DNA of 64,000 nt, taken from contig CM052358.1 in assembly GCA_028551475.1 (NCBI GenBank), positions 25,818,853 through 25,882,852 on the forward strand, read 5' to 3'. The stretch is from Casuarina equisetifolia. Taxonomy: Eukaryota > Streptophyta > Magnoliopsida > Fagales > Casuarinaceae. How positions within the stretch are numbered: the first letter of the stretch is position 1; every line of letters starts with the position of its first letter. Under the pieces are notes generated by a model that did not search any database, had not been told where the DNA came from, and saw only the letters and a list, made by a program, of their open reading frames with translations. The position numbers and the translations under genes are program-made. Below, piece after piece: positions 33,890 to 46,334 of the stretch.

Positions 33890-34310
33890 GACAAACTCAA
33901 CCACGTGAGTCAAGTTCTTCCTGAGGTTACCCTAATCTTTTGATAGATGCTTCCATAGTTTTTGTTGGGACTCTTGTAACAAATAATAATTATTTGAAAC
34001 AAAATAACATAACGTATTTACAAAATAATAGGAGAAATTACTTCATAAAGCATGACTTTATCTGTTGAAAATATAAATAAGTCAGAGCACTAACTAGAAT
34101 CGAAGCAATTAGCAGAAACTATAATTATTGATGATCCTGCCTTGTAGTTCTTGGTCTATTTCTCAATACAATTCGGCCTATCATCTGCATGAGGTAGTTG
34201 ATAAGCAGAGAGAAGCGACTTGGAAATTTTCGAAAGGCACTTTTTACGTTTAAAACGCACTGTAAGTCGCTTGACTCAAAGCTTGAGTAATTAGTGGCGG
34301 TCTTGGCACA
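33890..34310. repeat. Duplicated block beta, copy 2 (upstream of TNL E)
   Basis: See the copy at 29935. Here the block leads to the TNL start at 34801. Bases 34310-34800 form the presumed promoter and leader and contain no other gene. Confidence 0.65.
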
Positions 34311-34800
34311 CATTCTCGGGGTAAATTGAACGGGAACCTACCCTTCATTAATACACACGTCGTAATGCTTCAACTTTCTCCAAAACCCAACAAAAAAGAA
34401 GAGACAACAATAATCCAATTACTGAGCCTTCTTATTAAACGAAGCTAGTGAGTCTCAAAGTCCTTGAAATAACGTGAATTACACAACCTTGGGAATCTCC
34501 AATGGCATCGTCGATTAGTCAGATAGACAAACATACTTGACAGCTCCTGGGTTGCAAAATGTAATCTAAGGTAGTGTTCAAGTTAGAGCCAAAACAAAAG
34601 CTGTAATTATTGATGGTCTTTACATAATATTAAATTGGTTCAGTAAATTGTATACCCTTTAGCCTGAGATTAAGCGATGAGGGACGGCCACATTAAAAGT
34701 TAAGCCAAGTGTCGAATGGAATACTTTCCAGCGTAAAGATAGTGGATTCCAAAGGTCCAACTTACTAGGACTATTTATTAAACAGAGCTCGCCAGTCCCG

Positions 34801-37800
34801 ATGCCTCCCATTGACCTACGAATTGAACAAGCTTGTAAGTCTCTAATGGTTTTTACAAGCATTCAGCCAACTGCTTCAACTTCTTCTTCTCCTTCAACTC
34901 AGCCAACCCCTTTAACTTCTTTATTTTCTTCTTCTTCCTCAACTCAGCAACGAAAATACAATGTTTTTCTCTGCTTCCACGGTGAAACCCGCCGTGGTTA
35001 TATAGATGCTCTCTATCATGCTATGGAAGATGTAGGGATTATGGTCTTCAGAGACAAAGAGAACCTACCGTTTGGAAAAAGAATTAATCCAGTTCTCCTT
35101 GATTTACATGTCATTGCTTTTTGATTACGATAGAATCTCTCATCAATTTACATGTCGTTGCTCTATTGCAAAAATTAGGAAAACGGAGTGTGATAAGACA
35201 ATTGAATACTACTCATGAGGTAAAAGGAGTGTTACAATAGCATCTAGGAGGAATCAGAGCTTTCATTGTTCTCGATGATATCTAGTACAAGAGCGAAGTA
35301 GATGAATTAGCAGAAAGTCTTGACTGGCTTGGGTGTTGAAGTTAAATAATTATAACAAGCCAAAAGCGGGATTTGCCGCATCCATGTGAGAACAACATTC
35401 ATGAGGTTAAGGAGCTTAACGAGAATGATGCTATAGAGCTTCTTTGTCAAAGAGCCTTCACCCAACCTAAACCGAAGGAAAGCTTTGAAAGGGTAACTCG
35501 TGAAATTGTAGAACATGCGGGACGCCTTCCGTTAGTTTCACACTTATCTCCTATAAAGGATCTGAGTTATTGGAAATCTTACCAACAAGACGTTAGTGAA
35601 AAGCTTGAAAATAGTCTTTTCAATACATTTAAAAGAGCTTTGGAAGATCTCTGTCATGGAAACCCTCCTAAAAAAGTTTGTCATCCCAAAGAATTATTTT
35701 TAGATATTGCGTGTTGTTTTAATAAGTGTTTAAAAAGTAGAATTAGTCATTTATTAGAAACTCTTAGATGCAATCCTATCATTCATCTTGGAGTTTTAGA
35801 GGACTACTCTCTCTTAAAGATCTCAAATGAAGGAAGATTGTTAATGCATGAATAGTATATGTAAACTTGGGTGAGCAAATTGCCAAGAATAGTATATTAC
35901 TGCACAAAGAAGATATTAGAAGGCTATTAAGCGCCACTACCGTAAGACCTAATGTACGTAACTTTTATATGAATTCTTCAATATACATGCCAAATATTTT
36001 TACCTCACTAATTTCATTTTTCTTGGTTTCTAGGAATATCATGAAGTTGAAGGCATTGTACTTGAACTCCCTTTACTAGAAGAGGAATGATCTAATTAAA
36101 TATATTGTTAGCAATGACAAATTTGATAATACTTTGGATTGGCTGCAATGTTGGTCAGTTGATTTTTTATGATTATGATGACCTTGAAATGATTTTTTTT
36201 TATATGGATAATGGCCATTTGGCTGATGATAATACCGATGATGAAATGGTCAAATGGGATGGACAACTTTCAAAACTAAGTAGTGAGTTATGTATCATGG
36301 AGTGGTGGAGATGTCCTTTCAAAATGTTACTTCTTGACTGGAAGCTTACAAAGCTTGTTGAGCTCAAATTATGGTGCAGCTGTATCAAGCAACTATGGGT
36401 AGAACAAATGGCAATATTGTGTCCTACACAATTAGTTTTCTTCTTTATCTTTTCTTTTAAAGAAAAAAAAAACTTGACTTAACAAGTTGTTCCTTTGTAA
36501 TAGAGTTTTCCACTATTAAAGGTCATAGGCATGAGATACTCAAAAAAAAGTTGATCATGCCACCTAGCCAAGTCCCGTACTTTGAGATACTAAATCTTTC
36601 AAGATGCAAACATTTGGCTGCCATTGACGGACACCTCAAGCAGATCAAAAAATTGAAGCTACACGGTTTTCATAGATTGGAGCAATTTCTAGATGAGATT
36701 AGTTCAAAATTTCTTGAAATTCTCAATCTTTTTGAGTGTTTAAAGCTCAAAAAGTTTCTAAATGTTCTTGCCATATTTGAGGTATATTCAAATTGATGAG
36801 CTCGTACAAAAGAGTTTCCTTCCAAGTCCACAAGTTTTCCGTCTTTAGAGGAATTTTGCGCAAATGGAATTGATACACGAGAATTACCATCCAGCATTTT
36901 TTCGGTAGGGAAACTTAGAACATTAGCTTTTTGGTGCTATAATTCAAATTCCCTACTTTCTCAACTTTAAGTTTTTTAGACATGTTAATTTTGTCCAACT
37001 GCATTCAATTGAATGAAGCAGTACCTATGGGTATTGGAGACTTATATTCAGTTCTTTTATTTGGATTTATCTTACAATAGAATTACAAAAATACCAGATT
37101 GTGTCTAGAACTTCCCAGACTTGGTGATCTTTATCCTGCGTGGCTATACCGAGCTCGAAATGTCAGAGATTCGGTTTGAGAATTCAACATATTTGGCAGA
37201 ACTAGATTTGTCTTGCTAGGATCTAACTACAATTTCTCAGTCTACTGGCTCGTGTTCCTTCTCAGTTAACTATTTATGCCTTGCTAGTAATAGCTTTACG
37301 GAATTACAAGACAGTATTTGTGAGCTTCCCCACCTTTATCGGCTTAATTTGAGCTATACCTCTGTTCGGGTACTGCCAAACTACCATTAAGCTTATCTAA
37401 GTTGTGGATAAGGGATTTTCATTGTCGGCATTTGATAGGCAAAGAACTGGGCAGATTTCGCTAGAGTTGTTACAGATCAAATTTTGTTCTTCGACAGTTG
37501 TCTATGTTGTTTTTGGTTGAAAATCTCACAAGATCCTATATCTTGGAAGGAAGTTTTATAATGTGAGTTTCTTCTTTTTTCTTTTTGATATATTTGCAGC
37601 TTCTTTACGAACTAGTTAAAATCATACTTGCACTTCTAATTGACTTAAGCTTGTTCTGGGACAAATCATTGCTCTTAAATTTAAGTTATTAAGCAAAGTT
37701 TGGTAGGGTTTTAGGTTATTCAAAAAAAAGAAATCACACTTATGATTTTAATTGAAAGAAATAAAATTTAATGCTTTTCCTTTCATTCCATTAATATATA

Positions 37801-38480
37801 TATAACTTTTTTTGTCTACAGGGTAGACGCATTAGACCTATGGTGGTTGCATGCTGCCCCATGCAAGAACCAAGAACCCGGCCTGGGTTCATCTGTGGTG
37901 ATATTATCTCCAATAAAAAAATTGAAGGACGCATGGATTGGAAATGAGAGGATCATCGTGGATTCGGGCCGCAGGGATGTGCCCTATCGGTTATGTATGA
38001 AGTGACAGGAGAACATGCAGATATTGGAACATGTGAGGACAGTAATCCAGACATCGGAGCACGTGAGAAAAACAGCCGTGTTCTTCCTGTGTTTGTTTGT
38101 CAACTGCAACTCAAGGAAACGAGTGCGGAACAGATTCCTGAGCTTGTTTCTCAATCACCACCTAATGAAGAGAGTCCAATTTCCATCGCTGTTCGTGTAT
38201 CTGAAGTGGTTGGTGCTGGGTCATCATATGAAGTTTGCGTATCCATGATGATTCCAATTTCCATGAGAAAGACGAAATGTGTATAAAGAAACATTTCAGA
38301 TTCCTCACAAGAATCTGAACCTATGATAAGAGGCAGCTACGTGGCTTCAGTTACAATAAGTAACGAGAATGTAAATTTGAAGGAATGCCGGGGACGTCTC
38401 TTGTGTTGGGTAGCTTGTATTACGCGACTTCCATAAAATCGCTAGTAAATTTTCCCGACTTGGTTCTGATTCAAAAAGTA
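34801..38480 (+). pseudogene. TNL pseudogene E (TIR, partial NB-ARC, LRR, C-JID)
   Basis: The open N-terminus has a Ser/Thr-rich leader, then the TIR start RKYNVFLCFHGETRRGYIDA and FRDKENLPFGKRI. It breaks at a stop at 35122. The rest of TIR and the P-loop region are absent. Sequence resumes in NB-ARC with AFIVLDDI (kinase 2), IITSQKRDLPH (RNBS-B), a changed GLPL (AGRLPL) and ELFLDIACCF (RNBS-D). An intron with donor AAT|GTACG at 35954 and acceptor TTTCTAG before 36034 keeps the normal TNL position. LRR text includes PFKMLLLDWKLTKLVELKLW and KQLW, then decayed repeats to about 37480. The C-JID exon opens after GTCTACAG at 37822 and has frame changes. At least ten stops make it a pseudogene. 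Confidence 0.85.
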
Positions 38481-38751
38481 TTTATTATGCTATTCATTCG
38501 TCTCTGGAGGTTTATGGCCCCATAAAATAAATGAATTGCAGTGGCACCTGGGTTTGACCGGAAGAATCAATGCAGTGGTACTGATTTTGCTAGGGGCTAC
38601 CACTCAATCTTTATGCACCTGCAGATGAGGTAAGATTTACTCAAACGTTAAAAATATTATCTTAACTTCTTCTCTCTTTCATTTTTACAATCATTACTAT
38701 TTTACTAGTAGTAAAATGTTGGGAACATAACATTTTCATTATTACATTTTT
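38480..38751 (+). repeat. TNL E 3' flank, proximal part, ending in the LINE target-site duplication
   Basis: CCCCATAAAATAAATG, ACTCAAACGTTAAAAATATT and AGTAAAATGTTGGG parallel 4285-4430. The last 12 bp, TATTACATTTTT (38740-38751), are repeated at 46323-46334 on the far side of the LINE. Confidence 0.8.
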
Positions 38752-41700
38752 TTTTATGAATATGTGAGTTTATTCATTGAAGAATAAGATAATACAAAAG
38801 CTTAGAGGTATACTCCAGTATTACAATTTATCTAATAAAAAATTGAATGTGGAATCCTCCAACTATGACACAATAAAACATTCGTTTAAGAGAGTTTGAT
38901 ATTCCTAAATAGAGATGCCCTTCCATGTACCACTTTCTTGATTCTAGCCAATAAAATTGGTATTTCAACAGACTTATTTTGAAAATGTCTACGATTTTGT
39001 TAAGACCATATACAATACATGCAAGTTAAGAAAGAAAGTTTAAGAAGTTTTGTAGCCAAATCTTTGCCTTTCGTTGCTTTAACCATTCATTACAGTTCAG
39101 AATTCCAATCATCAATGTTCCTATATATACCTTGTTGCACAAGTATACTTCGCCATATTTGCCCAGTCCATAAATATTGAAAAAACAAGTAAGACCTACT
39201 TTCCAATTGAGAACCATAGAAATTACAAAATAGGTCAATTGAGGGAAGTCATCTAGATACCACATCTGCTGTATGATGTCTATCTCTACATTTGAGCCAT
39301 CTAATGAAATTATATTTGCTGATTCCACTTGACCATATCAATCATGCCATTCAACCTCAATATTAACTTGGCGCAAATCATTATATGTCTCTATACAACA
39401 ATAAGAAGGTCTGGAGAGTGTAGATATGAGAATTGGTCATAATTTAAAAAGACCTCTCCAACTCCATGCCATATTTCTTTTGATGTCAAGATGCATAATT
39501 GAAACTCTCCTACATGTAGTACTATAAATCCATCTACTTCATAAGGATGAGTTTGGATAATTGATGAAATTCCAGAGTGACCTCCCCAAGAAAACCTTGT
39601 TTCATACTTTAAGATCTAGTAGCCCAAGTCCTCCTTCATTTTTAGGTGAGCAAACGACTTACCAAGTAACCTTATAAGTTTTATGATTTGTAGAATTCTC
39701 CACCTATAGAAAGTGTATAATCTTTTTCTCAATTTCATAAATAGTTTGCTTTAGAAAAAGGAACATTTGCATCTAAAAAGTGCAAATAGAACTAAGAATA
39801 GATTTTGCCAATTGCAACCTTCCAGCATAACTTAGATGTTTGAATCCCCAACCATCAATTCTTCCTATGATTTTCTTAGTTAAAATCTTACAATTGGCAT
39901 AAGTAAGTCTTCTTGTAATAAGGGAAACACCAAGATACCTGATTGGAAGAGTTTCTTCAAAGAATGGAGTATGATCCAAAATCAAAAGCAATTCTTGTTC
40001 AGTAAGACCTGAAAAAATATCTGGCATTTTCTAGGATTAAACGTAAACCTGTAAGTGTTGCAAAGTCCTCCAAGGCATCAATGAGACATAACATTGAATT
40101 AACATCCCTATGTGCAAATAAAAATAAGCAATCAACAAAGCAAAGGTGAGTGATTTTCTCCTTTTTACAGCGCTAATGATATTTGAAAATAGAAACAGAA
40201 GCTTTCTAAGAAATAAGCATGTTAAGACTCTCCATGACAAGGACAAATAAATAGGGAGACAAAGGATCTCCTTGCTTTAATCCATCGGTTCCTTGAAAGT
40301 AACCAACATGCTCACCATTGAAGTTCACAAAAAAGCTAGTAATAGTAATGCATTGGCCAATGAGATCAATCAATATTTAAGGAGTATGAATAGCTTGTAA
40401 AACTTCTAATATTGCATCCTATTTAACCACGTCATAAGCTTTCATGAGATCAATTTTAATAGCAACTCACTTACCTTTTCCTCATTTATGATAATTATGA
40501 AGTAACTCTTGACAAAGCATAATATTTTTAGATATTTGACGACCCTTGATAAAAGCAGTTTGATTTTGGCTAACCACAAGAAAAAGAATGAGGCTTATCT
40601 TTTCTACAAGCAATTTAGAGATCACTTTATATAGAACATTACAACAAGTAATTGATTTGAAATCCTACATGCAACTTGGATAGGAGGTTTTAGGAACTAG
40701 GTACAACAAAGTAGCATTAATAGCTTTTAATAACTTCTTAAATGAGAAAAAATCTAGCACTACATCTTCTTTGTCACAGCCAATAATAGGCCAAGCTTTC
40801 TTGTAAAACAAACAATTGTAGCCATCAGGACTAGGAGCTTTGAAATCATGAAATCCTTAAATAACTCTCACCACATCTGAGCATTCAAAAATAGGTAGAC
40901 TCAATGAATCATTCACATTCTCATGAAATAAAGAAGCATATCTTTCAGTGTGAATATTATTGGCATAAGGGCTACCAAGAATAATTTGATAATATGTAAT
41001 GATAGTGTTACACAAGACCTCATCATCAGTAATAGTAAATCCATTTTATTGTACTAAGTGAGTGATTTTTTTTTTAGCTTTTCTACGCATTAAAGATGAA
41101 AAGAACATTCGGGTATTATTATCTCCCTCTTTCAGCCAACGATTCCTTGATTTTTGTTTAAAAGAATTTCCTCATGCTTACTAAGTGCAATTAGTTACTC
41201 CATTTTAAGCCTTTCCTCAGAGCACATAGTAGTATCAAATGAGTCAAGTTGTAAATTGAGTTGAACCTATTGTAATTGTTCTCTAGCAACCTTTACCTTC
41301 TGATGTAAGTCTCCAAATTGAGTAGAGTTTAGATACTTAAGTTGTGCCTTAAGTGCCTTTAGCTTATTCACAACTTTGAACATTTTGGTGCCAAATAAAA
41401 CTAACAATATCAATAAAATCAGGGTTATCTATCCAAAAATTGAAAAATTTGAAAGGTGTTTTTTTCCTTCTATGAGTAACATCCAACTTAACCAAGATAA
41501 GAAAGTGACCCAATACCAATGGAGTCAAGAACTCAATAAAAGACCTATCAAATTTGAGAATCCATTCTGCATTTGTTAATGCTCTATCAATCTTTCTAGC
41601 TTTGAGATTCTATGTTGAGTTTTTATTAGACCAAGTAAAGAAAGAACTAATAAAGGAAGGTTCCACCAATCCTAATTTCTTGATCATATCATTGAAATCC

Positions 41701-41778
41701 TCCATGCCCCTTGTCCATTTGACATTTGGACTAATGCATTCATTTACATATCGAATTTCATTAAAATCACCCATTAGT

Positions 41779-42278
41779 TAATACCGAACAAAGATTAGGA
41801 AAGTAAACAAATAAAATTATCTTTGAAAACTAAGGATACAGATTACTCACCACCTTAGAATTTAAGGATAAACACTCACTACTTTATTAGGAAGTAGTCT
41901 CAAAGTGATACATAGTAAGAATGTTCACCACTCTCAGAACAAGCCAAAGAGATACAGAACTTTGCAAGAAAGCCAAAGTTTTTTACTTAATCTCAAACTC
42001 ATGAACTACTTCATTACATAAGAGGGTGGCTATTTATAAAAGAGATTCTCTTATTTCCAAAAGGCTAGTCAACAACAAGTAATTACATCATAAAAGATAC
42101 ATAGGTTCCCAAGATAGTCAAAGTAGTCAATACATCATAAAAGTTCCATACGTTCCCAAGATAGTCAAAGTAATCAATACTCTTAGTTATTATAGAGACT
42201 CATTGGAAATCAATTCTAATTATTATGGCGAGACTTATCTTCTCAGGTGTATAGGTTGGTGTAGGATAGGCCATGTCA
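41779..42278 (-). repeat. Gypsy 3' LTR (500 bp)
   Basis: Plus-strand text begins TAATACCGAACAAAG and ends CCATGTCA. It matches 44182-44763 over its whole length. Confidence 0.9.
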
Positions 42279-42289
42279 TGCTCCCCTAG

Positions 42290-44060
42290 TTAGAAAGGAC
42301 TCTTCCTCGAGTCCAAGTTGTCTTCAATACAATAGGGAGATAAATTTGCTATGTTGAAAATATCTAAAACTCCATACTTTCTTAGAAGCTTTACCTTATA
42401 AGCATTATCACCAATCATCTTCAAAATCTTGAATGGTCCATTAACTTGGGGTTGAAATTTTGCATATCTCTTTGGTTTCTGTCCTAAAGGAATTTCATTT
42501 AGAACAACTTCTTTAAATTCTATGAGAAGTGGTTGCCATAAGGGATGTGGTTTAGGTTGAGGCTTAAGATATGATTTCATGAGTGTAAGAGCATAACCCA
42601 TTTTGCATCCTTAAATTTCTTGCTTCTTTTGAATTCTTGAATGTGCAAGATTGCCTTTCTTGCTTGATGGTTTGGGCGTACTACTTGGCTTAAAAAGAGC
42701 TAATAGGATATGGTTTCCATCTTTATGAAATGAATAGGTATTTTTATACCCATCATGTAAGACTTTTCGATCATACTGCCAAGGCCTTTCCAGAAGTAAG
42801 TGACATGCATCCATTGGCACCACATCACACCAAGCACTATCCTTATAGTTTTTCCCAATTGAAAAAGAAAGTAAGGAACATTTATCTACTTTTACCTCAT
42901 TCCCTTGGTGGAACCTATGTAACTTGTAAGGCCATGGATGATCTTCTGTCTTTAGCTATAGCTTTTCCACCATTTTGGAGGCTACAACATTAGTACAACT
43001 CCTTCCATCAATAATGACATTGTATGAGAGGTACAACGAGTGTGGAAGATATTCTCTTGATGCCAATCATCTTCTTTAGTTGGATTCATGTTCAAACTTC
43101 TTTGAATGATTAAGGTTTCTCCTTTATTTGCATATACTAACTCTCCATCACTTTATGTGTTGGCTCTATCAGGTTCTTCATAAACATTTTCTTCGACAAG
43201 AGCAACAATCTTTCAATTTGGGCAGTCAGAGGCTATATGTCCATAGCCTTGACACTTGAAACATCTACGAGAGCTTGCATTAAAAGGCTTAGCTTGTTTG
43301 GAACTATCACCCTTAGAGGAACTTCTGGACTCTATAAGCTTTACTGGTAGGGTTGAAGTCATAGTTGCTGGACTTCCTCATGTTGTAGCACCCTCTCTTG
43401 ACATAGGCTTGTAGTTGTTACCATTAGCTCCTTTTTGTCACTCCACAGTCTGAGCAAGCTTTCACACATCATTGAAGGAGTAATATTGTTCTAAACAAAC
43501 TACATCCCTAATTTCTATTTATAATTCTGCCAAATATCAAGCAATTGTTTGTTCTTCAGGCTCCACCATGTCACACTTTAATAGATAAGTTCATTTGCTT
43601 CAAATTTTGGAGCTTGAGGAAAACTTCCATTCTATAATCTTCATTTTAGCTCTCTCTTCATTTTTTTCCAGGTTTGAATTTTTCCTCTTTCTTCTTAAAC
43701 TCTTTGTCTTTGCAAATTTTCCCACCATAACAAAGCATATTTTCTTAGTTTCAAGGCAATCAACTTTACCTTTTGATCTTTAGAATAATCTTTGATGGCA
43801 AATGCTTGTTCAACTGTATGAAGCCAATCTAGGAATTTGTCAAGCTCCATTCTCCCTTCAAACTCTGGAATTTCAACTTTGACATCAGGAAAGCGTTGAA
43901 GATATCTTCGAACATGATGAGGATAAGGTGGAGTATTATCATCAAAGTCTTCATTAGCAGATCGATAGAAAGGATTCTCATCCTCTCCAACTCTAGTGTG
44001 AAGGCTTTTATCAAATCTAGGATGAGAATTATAATGTTCTCGTGGTCGGAAACTCGCCAA
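42290..44060 (-). pseudogene. Gypsy gag-protease-integrase-tail remnant
   Basis: The gag frame runs from 44060 down to 43695 (ASFRPREHYNSHPRF through LRKYALLWWENLQRQ) and then decays. The zinc knuckle ends in a stop (CPN then TGA). The protease end occupies 42611-42823. The frame 42290-42601 fuses RT-entry sequence to the integrase C-terminal region, marking the internal deletion. Orientation and order agree with the LTRs. Confidence 0.82.
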
Positions 44061-44181
44061 TTCCTCTTAGAGCTCTTCAATTTGTCTCTTTATTTCATCC
44101 ATTTCATTCACCTCAGGGACTTTAAAATTATGAGCACAATGATGACAACCAACCATTGAACTTAGCTTTGATTACCAAACT

Positions 44182-44763
44182 TAATACCGGACGAAGATGA
44201 GGAAAGTAAACAAATAAAATTATCTTTGAAAACTAAGGATACAGATTACTCACTACTTTAGAATCCAAAGATGTAGATAAAATTATCTTTGAAAACTAAG
44301 GATATAGATTACTCACCATCTTAGAATGCAAGGATAAACACTCACCACTTTATTAGGAAGTAGTCTCAAAGTGATACAGAGTAAGAATGTTCACCATTCT
44401 CGGAACAAGCCAAAGCTATACAGAACTTTACAAGAAAGCCAAAGCTTTTTACTTAATCTTAAACTCATAAACTACTTCATTACATAAAAGGGTGACTATT
44501 TATAGGAAAGATTTTCCTATTTCCAAAAGGCTAGTCAACGACAAGTAATTACATCATAAAAGATATATAGGTTCCCAAGATAGTTAAAGTAATCAATACA
44601 ACATAAAAGCTCTATAGGTTCCCAAGATATTCAAAATAATCAATACTCTTAGTTGTTCATTATAAAGACTTCTTGGAAATCAATTCTAATTATTGTGGCA
44701 AGACTTATCTTCTCAAGGGTATTACCATTGGGCATTTGGGTTAGTGTAGAATAAGCCATGTCA
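44182..44763 (-). repeat. Gypsy 5' LTR (582 bp) with an internal duplication
   Basis: Contains two copies of the AAAATTATCTTTGAAAACTAAGG segment (near 44217 and 44280) where the other LTR has one. This explains about 60-70 bp of the length difference; a smaller insert lies near 44720. Confidence 0.88.
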
Positions 44764-45489
44764 TTAGTAGCCATGGAACATTTTCAACATTCTAGGATAA
44801 GGAAAGCTTAATAGTTGCCCATAACTCCTTATGTTCAGATTCCAAGTTGCTTGCATAAATGGCAGACAAAAAAAAAGATGACAAACCTAACTTATCAATG
44901 TGGCAGTCAATAGCTTGAGATGAAGTGTTTTCAATTTTAAGTTGTAACTTAGATGATTTCCATAAAATCCAAATTCTTCCAATTATAGAGTGCAAGTAAT
45001 TATGAAAGTAATTCCAACCAGAAAACATACTATTGATAGCAAAATTCAAATTTTCTTCCTTTACTCTATGTTCTATCAAAACGATAACATGTGGAGATTA
45101 AGATAATACAAACTTAACTACTTCTCTTTGTTTAGGGCATTTTTTAGGCCCCTCACATTTCAAGCTAAGACATTTATTGATCTGGAGGTTTTTCCCTCTT
45201 TTCCACTACATCAAAGTTATCAAGAAGATCTAGAGGCTCATTATATATAGGCTGAATATTATAAGTAAGCTAAGCAAACCTATTTTTTGAGATGATTACA
45301 TGATCATGGTCCTTCTTCTTTTTAGGAGTTCTCCTTTTACTAGTAATAGGAACAAATTATGCTTTTGTATCAGGTTTATTTCCTGGAAAAGAAACTTTAG
45401 GGTTAATAGTACTTGTCTCAATAGCCTGAGCAACACCATTTTCCTTAATTGTAGGAAAATAAACTTGAGTCGTTACAATTGTAAATGGG

Positions 45490-46002
45490 ACTTGACCTTT
45501 TTAATAATATAATCCTTATGACCAAAGCAATTACATTTATGACATTTAGGAGAAATCCAACCATATTCTATAGTAACTTCAAACACCTCATTATTATTGA
45601 TATTAACATCAACATTTTGAGGGAATTCACTATCAATATCCATAAAATATAGACTTTAGCATATGATAACCGAAGCTTTTATTCAATAGCTTTATCCATA
45701 TATAAAGGTTTACCTAACACACTACTAACATGAATCATTCCAATCTTTTTCCATGGAGCATGAGGAACATTAAACAATTTAACCCAAATGGGAACAATAG
45801 ATATTTTGGCATTCTCCAATCTGATACATGGGTGCCATTTTTGAATAAATAAAGGTTTACCAGCTATGTCCCATACTCCAATTCCCATTACTTCTTTCAA
45901 CTTTTGTATATTAGAAAACCAAAAGATAAAAAAGTCATCCTTAGTAGTTGTAACATCTAGTAAATTATCCTTACCCCATAACTTTTTAACAATACCTTTC
46001 AC
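45490..46002 (-). pseudogene. LINE-1 ORF1 (DUF4283 and Cys/His motif)
   Basis: The frame 45679-46002 reads MKGIVKKLWGKDNLLD, FFIFWFSNIQKLKEVMGIGV, AGKPLFIQKWHPCIRLENAK and LGKPLYMDKAIE. This is the RNA-binding DUF4283 domain typical of plant LINE ORF1. A frame change leads to a Cys/His motif CHKCNCFGHKD near 45520. The plus-strand LINE at 49.8 kb has the same domain with close residues. Confidence 0.82.
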
Positions 46003-46334
46003 TGCATAATACGAAGTACTAGCATTTAGAAAATAACCGACAAGACAATTAACAAAATGACTTTTACGTGCCTTAATTACTTCTAGAGGGGGTTTGACAA
46101 CATTTCTCTTCCCCTTTTCAGTAAGGGGGTAGGTAATCTAGTTTAGCATTCTAATTTATTGTTCCCATCGCTAATTTTCAAGGTGTTCCAACATTACCAA
46201 TAGATGCTATAGATTTTGAGCAATTCACAATGGGTACCACTTCTTGCTTTTGATTCATATCTATTTTGTCTACTTTACCATTGATGACCACTTAGGAGGC
46301 AATTTCATCAAAAATTACATCATATTACATTTTT

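Larger units (their letters stand above)
41779..44763 (-). mobile_element. Ty3/Gypsy LTR element, internally deleted, nested in LINE-1
   Basis: A 2985-bp element with LTRs at both ends and a TTAGT duplication (41774-41778 and 44764-44768). The minus-strand internal region of about 1.9 kb reads gag (VEIPEFEGRMELDKFLDWLH), a zinc knuckle CFKCQGYGHIASDC (43200-43265), the protease tail (VVPMDACHLLLERPWQYDRK) and the entry to RT (FKEVVLNEIP). It then jumps straight to the integrase tail (NGPFKILKMIGDNAYKV, FNIANLSPY). RT, RNase H and most of integrase are missing. A sequence like TGGTAATCAAAGC next to the 5' LTR is the likely primer site. Confidence 0.92.
38990..45180 (-). pseudogene. LINE-1 ORF2 (endonuclease-RT), broken and split by the Gypsy insertion
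   Basis: The endonuclease start lies at 44769-45180 (WNYFHNYLHSIIGRIWILW). It is cut within the LLMGDFNEI motif by the Gypsy element and resumes at 41773 with MGDFNEIRYVNECISPN. RT text follows through PSPDGYNCLFYKKAW, NQTAFIKGRQIS, IKIDLMKAYD and DGLKQGDPLSPYLF. The catalytic FADD motif near 40115 reads FVDC. Then come IRYLGVSLITRRL and the zf-RVT region (39026-39328). There are many stops, so the copy is inactive. Confidence 0.85.
38752..46322 (-). mobile_element. LINE-1: near full-length L1-type non-LTR retrotransposon, interrupted by a Gypsy element
   Basis: About 7.6 kb including a 3-kb nested insertion, so about 4.6 kb of LINE. The 3' end lies at the left (T tract on the plus strand) and the 5' end at about 46322. 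A 12-bp duplication TATTACATTTTT flanks it. On the minus strand the order is ORF1 with DUF4283 and a Cys/His motif, then ORF2 with endonuclease, reverse transcriptase and zf-RVT domains. The paralogous TNL flank near 4.43 kb lacks the element. All frames are broken. Confidence 0.9.
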
